A stretch of 30,968 nt of DNA from CAYLHS01 sp964594235 (GTDB taxonomy: Bacteria > Actinomycetota > Acidimicrobiia > Spongiisociales > UBA4744). The DNA is taken from NCBI GenBank assembly GCA_964594235.1, contig CAZQMF010000017.1, positions 1-30,968 of the forward strand, written 5' to 3'. Within the stretch, counting starts at the first letter, position 1. Each line of letters starts with the position of its first letter. The translations under genes and the position numbers were made by a program. This document shows positions 8,032-15,320 of the stretch, one piece after another. The notes beneath the pieces were generated by a model, which was not told the DNA's origin, ran no database searches, and saw only the letters and a list, made by a program, of their open reading frames with translations.

Positions 8032-8853
8032 ATGCGTGTACTCATCGACGGGATCCCGTTCGACCCGAAGGAAGCATCGATCTCCGTGTTCGACCACGGG
8101 CTCCTCAGAGGGGACGGCTGTTTCGAGGCGCTCCGCTCCTACTCGGGCACGGCGTTCGCGCTCAACGAGCATCTCGACCGCCTTCACAACAGCGCACGGC
8201 TGCTGGGCATCGAGCTGCCGCCGCGCTCGTGGATGGAGTCCTGGATTGCGGAGGTGGCAGCTGACGGTGGCGACTGCACCGTCCGGATCGTCGCGACACG
8301 AGGTGGTGTGGAGCAGCCGGTGCCGTCCAGAGTCATCGTCCTATCGGAACCGATCCCGGCGCTGCCGGAGAGCTTCGCGGTGATGCCCCTGTCCGCCCCT
8401 TGGCATCCCGATGGGGGACCTTCCGAACTCACTGGTGCCAAGACGATCTCCTATGCGCAGAACATGGCCGCACGTCGTGCCGCCCAATCGGCGGGTTTCG
8501 ACGATGCACTACTGGTCGGCACGTCGGGCCGTATTCTCGAGGGCCCGACCTTCTGCGTTGCATGGGTCGTCGACTCCGTTGTGGAGACACCTTCACTCGA
8601 TCTCGGAGTTCTGGCCTCGATCACTCGCCAGATGACGTTGCAGCAGGCCGCGGAGGCAGGCATCCAGGTACGCGAAGGGCACTTCGAGTTTTCACGGATC
8701 GAAGACGCGCAAGAGGTGATGGCCATGTCGACGGTCAGGGAGATCAGACCGATCGTGCGGGTGGGGGGTTCGCAGTTCGAGCCGGGACCGATCACACGGG
8801 AGCTCGGCGAGCGCTACCGGCGTCTGGTCGCGTCACTATCCGTGGCCAACTGA
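8032..8853 (+). CDS. Class IV PLP aminotransferase/lyase (PabC/IlvE/Dat fold)
   Basis: A 273-residue member of the fold-type IV PLP enzymes, which includes branched-chain aminotransferase, D-amino acid aminotransferase and aminodeoxychorismate lyase (PabC). Seen here are the N-terminal VFDHGLLRGDGCFEALR, the likely Schiff-base Lys137 in GAKTISYAQNM, the LVGTSGRILEGPTFC phosphate-site region and MSTVREIRP. Length and lysine position are nearest to PabC, which would place it in folate synthesis, but I cannot separate this from the aminotransferases by eye. The ATG at 8032 is chosen because conservation starts there. Upstream in-frame codons fall in the hairpin. No Shine-Dalgarno sequence is visible, so translation may be leaderless or depend on the hairpin. 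Confidence 0.85.
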   Translation: MRVLIDGIPFDPKEASISVFDHGLLRGDGCFEALRSYSGTAFALNEHLDRLHNSARLLGIELPPRSWMESWIAEVAADGGDCTVRIVATRGGVEQPVPSRVIVLSEPIPALPESFAVMPLSAPWHPDGGPSELTGAKTISYAQNMAARRAAQSAGFDDALLVGTSGRILEGPTFCVAWVVDSVVETPSLDLGVLASITRQMTLQQAAEAGIQVREGHFEFSRIEDAQEVMAMSTVREIRPIVRVGGSQFEPGPITRELGERYRRLVASLSVAN

Positions 8854-8887
8854 TACCGTTGAGGGCATCCGACGGAAGGAGAGGCCT

Positions 8888-9379
8888 GTGCGACGACTCA
8901 TCCCGGTGCTCGCACTTGGGTTGCTGCTGGCCGCCTGCAACAAAGGAACTGAACCGACCCTGACCACCGTCACGAACCCGGCCGCGGGGAACATCTCAGC
9001 GTCCTCGTCGTCGACGACATCGTCGACGACATCGTCGACGACGATGGGAACCGAGGCAACCACGACGACTGCCGGGTCACTGCCGAGCTACAGCATCGTT
9101 GCCGGAGGATCGTCCGCCGCGCTCGTGTTGTTGGTGGAACCAGGCACCTATAGCGACATCGACCTCAGGAACGTCGTGGACGATGCCATCGGTCGATTCG
9201 GGCCCTCCGACCTCTATATCGTCGACTCTCAGGATGCCGCAGATCTGGTCCTCGTCGAGCACCCAACCGCAGAACAGCAGCGAATCCTCGACGAACACGA
9301 GTTCGTCAGGGTCATCGGTGATCAGCTCGAGTTCCTGGGTCCGTACGAATCCTCGGGTACGGTGAGTATCGGCTCCTGA
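8888..9379 (+). CDS. Small lipoprotein with Ser/Thr linker, function unknown
   Basis: A 163-residue secreted lipoprotein. The signal peptide MRRLIPVLALGLLLAAC ends in a lipobox with Cys17 as lipidation site. It is followed by a low-complexity Ser/Thr linker (about residues 38-65) and a C-terminal globular part of about 95 residues that I do not recognise. The linker probably spaces the domain from the membrane or tethers it to the envelope. The GTG start has a GGAAGGAGAGG ribosome-binding region just upstream. It lies 34 nt after the aminotransferase and may share its transcript. It is unrelated in sequence to the lipoprotein at the right end of the window apart from the linker style. Confidence 0.8.
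   Translation: MRRLIPVLALGLLLAACNKGTEPTLTTVTNPAAGNISASSSSTTSSTTSSTTMGTEATTTTAGSLPSYSIVAGGSSAALVLLVEPGTYSDIDLRNVVDDAIGRFGPSDLYIVDSQDAADLVLVEHPTAEQQRILDEHEFVRVIGDQLEFLGPYESSGTVSIGS
9008..9043 (+). repeat. Three tandem 12-mers inside the lipoprotein gene
   Basis: The unit TCGTCGACGACA repeats three times (last base differs) and is nearly self-complementary. In the + frame it encodes the STTSSTTSSTT linker. Such repeats easily change copy number, so linker length may vary between strains. Confidence 0.8.
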
Positions 9380-9420
9380 GCTCTCAACTTCACCACGCTG
9401 AGTGACGATACATCAGCGAG

Positions 9421-10995
9421 GTGAACGAACCGAGAGTCCTACTCGTTGACGCCGACCTGCTGAGTGGTGCAGCCTCCTCTCGGATTCTCTCCGAGGCAGG
9501 CATCGAGGTCGTCGGTCAGGCGGCAGACGCCGATGAGGCGCTCGAACTCGCGCGCGCCATGAAGCCGACCGTTGTTGTCATCGATGCAGATGTTCGAAAG
9601 GGATTCGAGCTGGCCGCATCGTTGCGGGCTTCGATCGACACGAGAGTGGACCTGGTCGTCACCGTCGGTTTCGGCAACGTCGACCACGTCGGGAAGATGG
9701 TGCTATCAGGCGCCTCCGCGTTCGTGGTCAAAGGAAGGCCGGGCGATCTGGTGGGCGCGGTTCGTTCGGTCTCGAAGGGATCGGGCCTCCTCTCGGGCGA
9801 AGCAAGCGCGCCCGTACTTCGCGAGGTGCGACTGCTGTACGAGCGCGAACGAACGAGGAACGAACGACTCGAGCGAGCAGTCCACAAGCTGCAAGCTCTC
9901 TCGGTGACCGACTCACTGACAGGTCTCAAGAACCACGGCTACTTCTTCGAGCGTCTGAGCGAGGAGATCGAGCGCGCCCGCCGATACCAGCGACCGCTGT
10001 CGGTGATCATCGCAGATATCGACGCGTTCAAGGCGGTCAACGACACCTACGGGCATCTCACCGGCGACAAAGTGCTGCGCTCACTGGGTGAAGTCTTCTC
10101 CCGTGACCTACGGGAAGTCGACGTCGCGTGTCGGATCGGAGGCGAGGAGTTCGGGTTTGCGTTTCCGGAGACCGATCTCGAAGGTGCGATGGCCGTCGCT
10201 GAACGTCTCCGCGTATCGGTCGAGGAGCTCTACATCCCTGACGCCGGACTGGTGACACTCTCCGTCGGTGTGGCTGTGTTCCCGACCCACGCCGACAATC
10301 AGGAAGAACTGATCGAGTCTGCCGACATGGCGTTGTACCAGGCGAAGCACGAGGGGAAGAACTGTGTCCGTGCAGCCGGTCGAGGTCTGTTCTCCACTGA
10401 GATCACGAGGGCAAGGCCGGCTCTCGCCCCTGTGGTCGACGCGTTGATCGGTGTCCTACGGATGCGATCACAGGTGATCTTCGAGCGGTCGATGAGCGCA
10501 GCGGAGATTGCCACTGCGATCTGTTCCGACCTCGGTTTGAGCGTTGCCCGGGCGGGTCGAGCACACCTCGCCGCCATGGTCCACGACGTGGGAATGGTGG
10601 GCGTGCCCGATTCGATATTGTTGAAACCTGGACCGCTGGACGAGTCCGAGTGGGAGGTCGTCCGCCGCCATGCGAAGGACACCGTGGGACTGCTATCGGG
10701 GGCAGTGCATCCGGAGGTCATCCAGGCAGTGCTCACGCATCACGAACGCGTAGACGGAACCGGGTACCCGAACGGAGTCAAAGGGGAGGAGATCCCTGTG
10801 CTCGGGAGGGTGCTCCATACCGCGGACGCGTTCGTCGCCATGACGTCTCCTCGCCCGTACCAGAACGGCATGAGTGATGAGGAGGCTCTTGCAGCCATGC
10901 GACGGCTCGCGGGAACCGATTTCGATCCTGAAACGGTCGATGCGCTGGGACATGTCCTTGGAGGTGCCCAGCCGCTTCGACTGATCGTCGGCTAG
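9421..10995 (+). CDS. REC-GGDEF-HD-GYP cyclic-di-GMP signalling protein
   Basis: A 524-residue cytoplasmic signalling protein with three domains. The receiver domain (about 1-125) has phospho-acceptor Asp55 in VVVIDAD and the conserved Lys in FVVKGRP. The GGDEF domain (about 160-320) has an intact GGEEF at 240-244 and an RxxD inhibitory site (REVD) five residues upstream, as in feedback-controlled cyclases such as PleD. The HD-GYP domain (about 340-524) has His388-Asp389, HHE at 440-442 and GYP at 448-450. Both synthesis and hydrolysis of c-di-GMP therefore look possible, switched by phosphorylation. No histidine kinase is nearby. The start is a GTG with only a weak ribosome-binding site. The gene converges on mgtE with a 4-nt CTAG overlap of the stops. 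Confidence 0.93.
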   Translation: MNEPRVLLVDADLLSGAASSRILSEAGIEVVGQAADADEALELARAMKPTVVVIDADVRKGFELAASLRASIDTRVDLVVTVGFGNVDHVGKMVLSGASAFVVKGRPGDLVGAVRSVSKGSGLLSGEASAPVLREVRLLYERERTRNERLERAVHKLQALSVTDSLTGLKNHGYFFERLSEEIERARRYQRPLSVIIADIDAFKAVNDTYGHLTGDKVLRSLGEVFSRDLREVDVACRIGGEEFGFAFPETDLEGAMAVAERLRVSVEELYIPDAGLVTLSVGVAVFPTHADNQEELIESADMALYQAKHEGKNCVRAAGRGLFSTEITRARPALAPVVDALIGVLRMRSQVIFERSMSAAEIATAICSDLGLSVARAGRAHLAAMVHDVGMVGVPDSILLKPGPLDESEWEVVRRHAKDTVGLLSGAVHPEVIQAVLTHHERVDGTGYPNGVKGEEIPVLGRVLHTADAFVAMTSPRPYQNGMSDEEALAAMRRLAGTDFDPETVDALGHVLGGAQPLRLIVG

Positions 10996-12368
10996 AGCAG
11001 CAGGCTCGCCACCAGCAGGAAACCCCCGAATCCTGTCAGGTCCGTGACCGTCGTGACGAACAGGTTGGACCCGAGGGCCGGATCGAACCCGAGTCGTCTC
11101 AACAGGAGAGGAAGGGCGGCTCCAGCGAAGCCGGCGACTGTCAGGTTGGCGAAGACACTGATGAACACGACGAGCCCGATGTGCGGGTCCAGCAAGATCG
11201 TCGCGATGATCCCTGACAGTATCGCCGTCGCGAGTCCGTTGGACATGCCGAGCGCCAACTCCCTCGCGACAACCCTGGAACTCCGGTTCGGTGAGATGTC
11301 ATGTGTCGCCAAACCCCGGATGACGACGGCCAGGCTCATCGCGCCACTATCTCCGCCGATGCGGGCTACCAGCGGCATGAGTGAGGCGAGCAGGGGAACC
11401 GCGGCGATCTGATTCTGGAACGAGGCAATGACCAGCGACACTGAACTCGACAACGCCAGGTCGAACACCAGCCATGGCATGCGCATTCTCACGGACCGTC
11501 GCACCGGAGTGAACACGGTCTCCTCACCGCCGGCGCCCATCGCGACGGCGAAGTCCTCGCCCGCTTCCTGTTCGACCGCATCGATCAGCTCGTCCGATGG
11601 GACAATGCCGAGAAGGCGGTCTTCGAAGTCCACGACGGGAACGGCGAACAGGTTGTAGCGCCTCGCGAGTTCCGTGACGTCCTCTCGGTCGGTGAGCGGC
11701 GTCACCTTGACCGGGCTCGACACCATGACGTCGTCGAGTCCGTCACCGGGGCGGGCGAAAACGAGCTCTCTGAACGAGAGGACGCCCACCAGACGCTGAG
11801 CATCGTCTACGACGAAGACGTAGGAGAGGTGTTCGAGCTCCTCGTGCAGCTGACGGATGCGCTCAATCGCCTCACCTGCCGTCAGACCGATCGGTAGGGA
11901 GGCAACCCGCATCGTCATCAGACCGCCGGCGGAATCGGGTGGGTAGGCGAGCAACTCACGTACCGAGCCGGCGGCCTCTTCGCCCATCGCCGAGAGGATC
12001 TCCTCTTTGGCTTCGGGTTCGAGCGCCGCGATCAGGTCGGCGGCATCTGCGGGAACCATCGCTTCGAGCATCGAAGCGGCACGAGGAGGTGTCATCTCCT
12101 CCAGCACGTCCGCGGCGAGGTCGTCCTGCATCTCCTCCAGCACGTCCGCCGCTTCTGGCGCGCCAAGCCCCCGGATCAGATCCGCTGCAGCCTCATCACC
12201 GAGTTCTTCGAGGATGTCCGCTGCGTCATGGGGGTCGGCTTGTGCGAGTTCGACCCACTCGTCGGCATGTGCGTCGAGATACGCCTCGACTTCCTCGGGT
12301 TCCCTCCGGGCGAGGGACGCGAGCCGAGCCGCAAGTTCACGCGGGCGCGGAAGCCTCTTTCTCTCCAT
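10992..12368 (-). CDS. mgtE: MgtE-type magnesium transporter
   Basis: A 458-residue Mg2+ channel of the MgtE/SLC41 family. The N-terminal superhelical domain (about 1-145) is rich in repeated DAADILEEL-like motifs. A CBS pair follows (about 150-270, containing GGLMTMRVASLP and VPVVDFEDRLLGIVPSDEL), then a linker helix and five membrane segments from about residue 300. The terminal TTVTDLTGFGGFL carries the Asp of the ion-selectivity region. The cytosolic domains gate the pore by sensing internal Mg2+ in characterised homologues. No Shine-Dalgarno sequence is evident before the ATG. Upstream lies the 162-bp tandem repeat. I saw no Mg2+-riboswitch-like structure, so control is probably at protein level. 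Confidence 0.94.
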   Translation of the reverse strand: MERKRLPRPRELAARLASLARREPEEVEAYLDAHADEWVELAQADPHDAADILEELGDEAAADLIRGLGAPEAADVLEEMQDDLAADVLEEMTPPRAASMLEAMVPADAADLIAALEPEAKEEILSAMGEEAAGSVRELLAYPPDSAGGLMTMRVASLPIGLTAGEAIERIRQLHEELEHLSYVFVVDDAQRLVGVLSFRELVFARPGDGLDDVMVSSPVKVTPLTDREDVTELARRYNLFAVPVVDFEDRLLGIVPSDELIDAVEQEAGEDFAVAMGAGGEETVFTPVRRSVRMRMPWLVFDLALSSSVSLVIASFQNQIAAVPLLASLMPLVARIGGDSGAMSLAVVIRGLATHDISPNRSSRVVARELALGMSNGLATAILSGIIATILLDPHIGLVVFISVFANLTVAGFAGAALPLLLRRLGFDPALGSNLFVTTVTDLTGFGGFLLVASLLL

Positions 12369-12387
12369 AGACGCGCAGAGGCTAGTG

Positions 12388-12712
12388 CACCGACCGCCAA
12401 CGTTTGGCGCGTGCAGGCCGGCCAGATGACACCGCTAGCTGCGTCCTCGTCCTTGAAGCACGCACAGGTGCGTCTGCGTCCTGCGTCCTTGCCATCGGGG
12501 CCCCTGCCTCGCCCTGCACATCACCACCGTCGCCGGCCGGAGCACGGGTACACCGACCGCCAACGTTTGGCGCGTGCAGGCCGGCCAGATGACACCGCTA
12601 GCTGCGTCCTCGTCCTTGAAGCACGCACAGGTGCGTCTGCGTCCTGCGTCCTTGCCATCGGGGCCCCTGCCTCGCCCTGCACATCACCACCGTCGCCGGC
12701 CGGAGCACGGGT
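12388..12712. repeat. Two perfect 162-bp direct repeats between greA and mgtE
   Basis: Positions 12388-12549 and 12551-12712 are identical over 162 nt, separated by one base. Each copy has a small GCCAA/TTGGC hairpin near its start, a GGCCGGCC palindrome and TGCGTCC heptads. The second copy ends 3 nt before the greA stop triplet. The duplication fills nearly all of the 346-nt gap between greA and mgtE. No gene is supported in either copy. Perfect identity implies a very recent duplication or active homogenisation, or an assembly artefact. Confidence 0.93.
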
Positions 12713-12714
12713 GC

Positions 12715-13194
12715 TCAGGCGTCGTCAAAAGGCCGGATGCCGGCGACCGTCACGCTGAACACACCGCCGGGTGCTTCGTAGGAGACCTCGTCTCCAACGC
12801 CTGCGCCGAGCAAGGCTGCGCCCAGAGGGCCGCTCGGCGAGGCGAGGAACACTCCAGGTACCTTGTTCTCCGGCGTTGCGATCAGGTACTCCGTCTCGTC
12901 ACCGTCCTCGTCGACAACGGTGACGACCGATCCGATCGCAGCGTGGTCGGTGACACCGGCCTCCTTCACCTCGGCGTGGTCGATGATCTGGCGGATCTGG
13001 CGGATCCGAGCCTCCATGAGACCCTGCTCGTTCTTCGCGGCGTCGTAGTCGGCGTTCTCACGAATATCACCGTGGGAGCGGGCTTCCGCGATGCGTTCGG
13101 ACGCGTGGAGCCTGCCTTCCCCCTCGAGGTAGGCGAGCTCTTCGAGAAGTCTTCGGTGCGCGCCCGGCGTCAACCAGATTGTGTCGCCGCTCAT
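12715..13194 (-). CDS. greA: Transcription elongation factor GreA/GreB family
   Basis: GreA enters the RNA polymerase secondary channel and stimulates cleavage of backtracked transcripts. The 159-residue protein starts MSGDTIWLTPGAHRRL and has the coiled-coil tip motif GDIRENADYDAAKNEQ that carries the catalytic acidic residues. The C-terminal FKBP-like domain includes TEYLIATPENK and the typical SPxGxALLG stretch. The ATG at 13194 gives the usual family length; the frame continues upstream but without similarity. The stop codon overlaps a small hairpin (GAGCAC/GTGCTC, 12703-12716). It is divergent from the EamA gene with only 19 nt between starts, so at least one promoter must lie inside the neighbouring coding region. 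Confidence 0.93.
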   Translation of the reverse strand: MSGDTIWLTPGAHRRLLEELAYLEGEGRLHASERIAEARSHGDIRENADYDAAKNEQGLMEARIRQIRQIIDHAEVKEAGVTDHAAIGSVVTVVDEDGDETEYLIATPENKVPGVFLASPSGPLGAALLGAGVGDEVSYEAPGGVFSVTVAGIRPFDDA

Positions 13195-13213
13195 GGCGAG
13201 GCAGCATAGCGAG

Positions 13214-14104
13214 ATGCGGCAGTTGCGCAGGTCGGCGTTGTGGTTTGCTCTCAGCGCGGCACTGCTGTGGGGGGTGAGCGGCACGGTTGCCGCTGATGTG
13301 TTCGACAAGGTTCCCCCGCCCCGCGTCGCCGAGGTCAGAGCGCTGGTGGCGGCCCTGTTTCTCATCCCGTACGCGGGCGTTCGCGGCCGGTTGCGCACGC
13401 AAGGGCATCTGGCCAGGCTCATCGTGTTCGGCATCATCCTCGCGACAGTGCACGTGACGTACTACTGGGCGATGGAGGGTCTCGGCGTGGGGCCCGGTGT
13501 CACCATCCAGTTCCTCGCGCCGATCCTCGTGCTCATCTGGCTGCGCTTCGCAAAAGGGCGCAGGGTCCCGACGGGCGCCTGGGTGGCGGCCGTGGCCGCC
13601 GTCGTTGGGTTGATCATGGTGACTCGAGCGTGGGAGGCGGCCTCGTTCGACGGGTGGGCGATGCTGGCCGGGCTCGGATCGGCCGTGACGTTCGCGACCT
13701 ATCTGGTGATGGGAGAGGAGTTGGGGAGGAGGATCGGTGCCGTGACAACACTGGCCTACGGATTCGCAGTTGCTGCAGTGTTCTGGCTGGTGGTCCAGCC
13801 GTTGTGGACATTCCCGACGGGTCTCGAGCTACGCGACATCTCGGAACTCGTATGGGTGGGCGTGGGCGGGACGATGATCCCCTTCCTGCTCGAGATGGCG
13901 GCCCTACGTCGAGCTGCCGCGGGACTCGTCGGTGTGATCGCGACCGTCGAACCGGTGATCGCCGCCGCGACTGCCTGGGTGTTCCTCGCGCAGGCGTTGC
14001 ACCCGGTGCAGGTCGTGGGAGGGGTCGTCGTGGTGGGTGCGGTGATGGCCGTTCAGCGTGCCGGTGTGGGCGAGGTCGAAGCACCAATGGAACCCGGGCG
14101 CTGA
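13214..14104 (+). CDS. EamA-family (DMT superfamily) permease
   Basis: A 296-residue membrane protein with about ten helices arranged as two EamA repeats (roughly 5-135 and 145-285). Examples are ALWFALSAALLWGVSGTVAAD and the second-repeat stretch LVGVIATVEPVIAAATAWVFL with its conserved Pro. Drug/metabolite transporters of this type usually export amino acids or other small metabolites; the substrate cannot be inferred. ATG 13214 is preferred. In-frame starts at 13181 and 13193 would overlap the greA start and add only polar residues. The stop codon lies in a near-palindrome (CTGATCGGCCGGTCAG, 14101-14116). Confidence 0.87.
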   Translation: MRQLRRSALWFALSAALLWGVSGTVAADVFDKVPPPRVAEVRALVAALFLIPYAGVRGRLRTQGHLARLIVFGIILATVHVTYYWAMEGLGVGPGVTIQFLAPILVLIWLRFAKGRRVPTGAWVAAVAAVVGLIMVTRAWEAASFDGWAMLAGLGSAVTFATYLVMGEELGRRIGAVTTLAYGFAVAAVFWLVVQPLWTFPTGLELRDISELVWVGVGGTMIPFLLEMAALRRAAAGLVGVIATVEPVIAAATAWVFLAQALHPVQVVGGVVVVGAVMAVQRAGVGEVEAPMEPGR

Positions 14105-14276
14105 TCGGCCGGTCAGCGGAGCTGTGTTGGTGGGAACGGCCCCCTCCGTCCTCGGCCTTCGGCCGAGTCCACCGCCCCCAACGCTCGCTTCGCTCGCTGG
14201 GGGAGGAAATGTGCTGTCAGCTGTGAGCTTCCCCGGGTGTGCGAAACTGGGCCTGATCGCGAAAGGAGGTGACCAG
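14105..14276. other. Gap between the EamA gene and selD with hairpins, no gene seen
   Basis: The 172-nt gap holds a 7-bp stem with a UUC loop (14151-14167, CTCGGCC/GGCCGAG) and a CCCCCA/TGGGGG pairing (14175-14203) around a GCTCGCTTCGCTCGC stretch. These are likely transcription stop or processing structures after the EamA gene. No cloverleaf of a tRNA, including tRNA-Sec, could be drawn. The selD promoter should lie in the second half, but I see no clear -10/-35 pair. Confidence 0.5.
14262..14270 (+). promoter_or_regulatory. Strong ribosome binding site of selD
   Basis: AAAGGAGGT, a near-perfect anti-16S match, lies 6 nt before GTG 14277. It fixes the selD start upstream of the in-frame UGA and so supports readthrough rather than internal initiation. 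Confidence 0.8.
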
Positions 14277-15320
14277 GTGGTGGAGCGACTCACCGGCTAC
14301 TCGCACGGCAGCGGTTGAGCATGCAAGCTCGGCCCTGACGAGCTGGCGCAGGTCTTGCGCCGTTTGCACAATCATCCGGTGACCTCACACCCTGATCTGG
14401 TCGTCGGGCTGGATCTCTCTGACGATGCGGGCGCGTTCCGAATGCCTGACGGCAGGCTGCTCCTGCAGACAGTCGACTACTTCTCCCCAATCGTCGATGA
14501 CCCGTTCGACTGGGGACGGATCGCCGCGGCCAACGCGCTATCGGACATCTACGCAATGGGTGGGACACCCCTCACGGCAATGCAGCTGATCGGCTGGCCG
14601 AGGGACCGGTTGTCGTTCGACGTCCTGGGCGAGGTCGTGTCTGGAGGCGTCGAAGTGCTCCAGAAGGCGGGATGCGTGCTCATCGGAGGGCACTCGATCG
14701 ACGACCAGGAGCCCAAGTACGGCTTCGCGATCATGGGAGTTGTCGAGGAGTCGCAGCTCGTCAGGAACCGGGGGGCTGAGCCTGGCGACGCGCTGGTGCT
14801 GACCAAGCCGATCGGCACCGGGGTGATCTCTACCGCCATCAAGGACGGCACCGCGCCCGTAGAGATCGTCGAGGCGGCCGTCGAGGTCATGACACTCCTC
14901 AACGAGGGTGCCGCGAAGGCCATGAACCGGGTTGGCGTCCACGCGGGCACCGACGTGACCGGCTTCGGGCTTCTCGGGCACCTCTCGGAAATGCTCATCG
15001 CGTCCGGCGTCGGCGCCGAGGTACGCGCCGCGTCCGTTCCCCTGATCGAAGGGCTTCGCCCCCTCGCGGAAGCGGGTTCGTTTCCGGGAGGAAGCGCCAG
15101 GAACCTGGCCGCGGTGCGCCCTACCGTCGTTGCAGATGGGATCGATGAGCTGACCATTCGCATCTTGGCCGACGCTCAGACGAGCGGCGGCATGTTGATC
15201 GCCGTGGCACGGGATCGGTTGGATGCCCTGCTGGCAGCACTGGAAGTCGAGCACACGCTTGCCGCAGCGTTCATTGGGCACATCATCGAGGATGACTGTG
15301 CCTCTATCGTGCTGACGTGA
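14277..15320 (+). CDS. selD: Selenide, water dikinase, itself a selenoprotein (Sec14)
   Basis: SelD makes selenophosphate from selenide and ATP, the selenium donor for selenocysteine and selenouridine. The frame 14277-15320 encodes 347 residues, the same length as E. coli SelD. It starts VVERLTGYSHGSG, then UGA (14316-14318), then ACKLGPDELAQVLRRL. The UGA sits precisely where the family has its catalytic Cys or Sec (HGxG[C/U]xCK). It is followed by Cys16 and the essential Lys17, then DYFSPIVDDPFDWGRIAAANALSDIYAMGG. Conservation on both sides rules out a decayed gene. A simple ORF reading would wrongly start the protein after the UGA. GTG 14280 is an alternative start. The stop overlaps the MFS start as GTGA. 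By inference the genome must encode SelA, SelB and tRNA-Sec elsewhere. Confidence 0.93.
14319..14361 (+). promoter_or_regulatory. Candidate bacterial SECIS element in selD
   Basis: Directly after the UGA are two adjacent, non-overlapping hairpins. One pairs AGCTCG with CGAGCT (14326-14344, 7-nt loop). The other pairs GGCGCA with TGCGCC (14345-14361) around loop GGTCT. The second resembles the apical hairpin of the E. coli fdhF SECIS as I remember it (GCAGGUCUGC at its tip). Its loop starts 33 nt after the UGA with G first, within the spacing generally given for bacterial SECIS elements. Which hairpin SelB binds is not decided by the sequence. Confidence 0.75.

Noticed and set aside
12388..12712. 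Insertion sequence or attachment site duplication
   Set aside because: The repeats are directly adjacent, encode no transposase and have no terminal inverted repeats; a simple tandem duplication explains them.
12369..12714. Mg2+ riboswitch (M-box or mgtA-type) before mgtE
   Set aside because: No conserved M-box helices could be traced; the region is taken up by the 162-bp duplication.
14105..14276. tRNA-Sec gene upstream of selD
   Set aside because: GC-rich hairpins are present but no acceptor stem, anticodon arm with TCA or T-arm consensus can be arranged.
14316..14318. Nonsense mutation making selD a pseudogene
   Set aside because: The TGA falls exactly on the Cys/Sec active-site codon, the rest of the frame is intact, a strong ribosome-binding site precedes it and SECIS-like hairpins follow.
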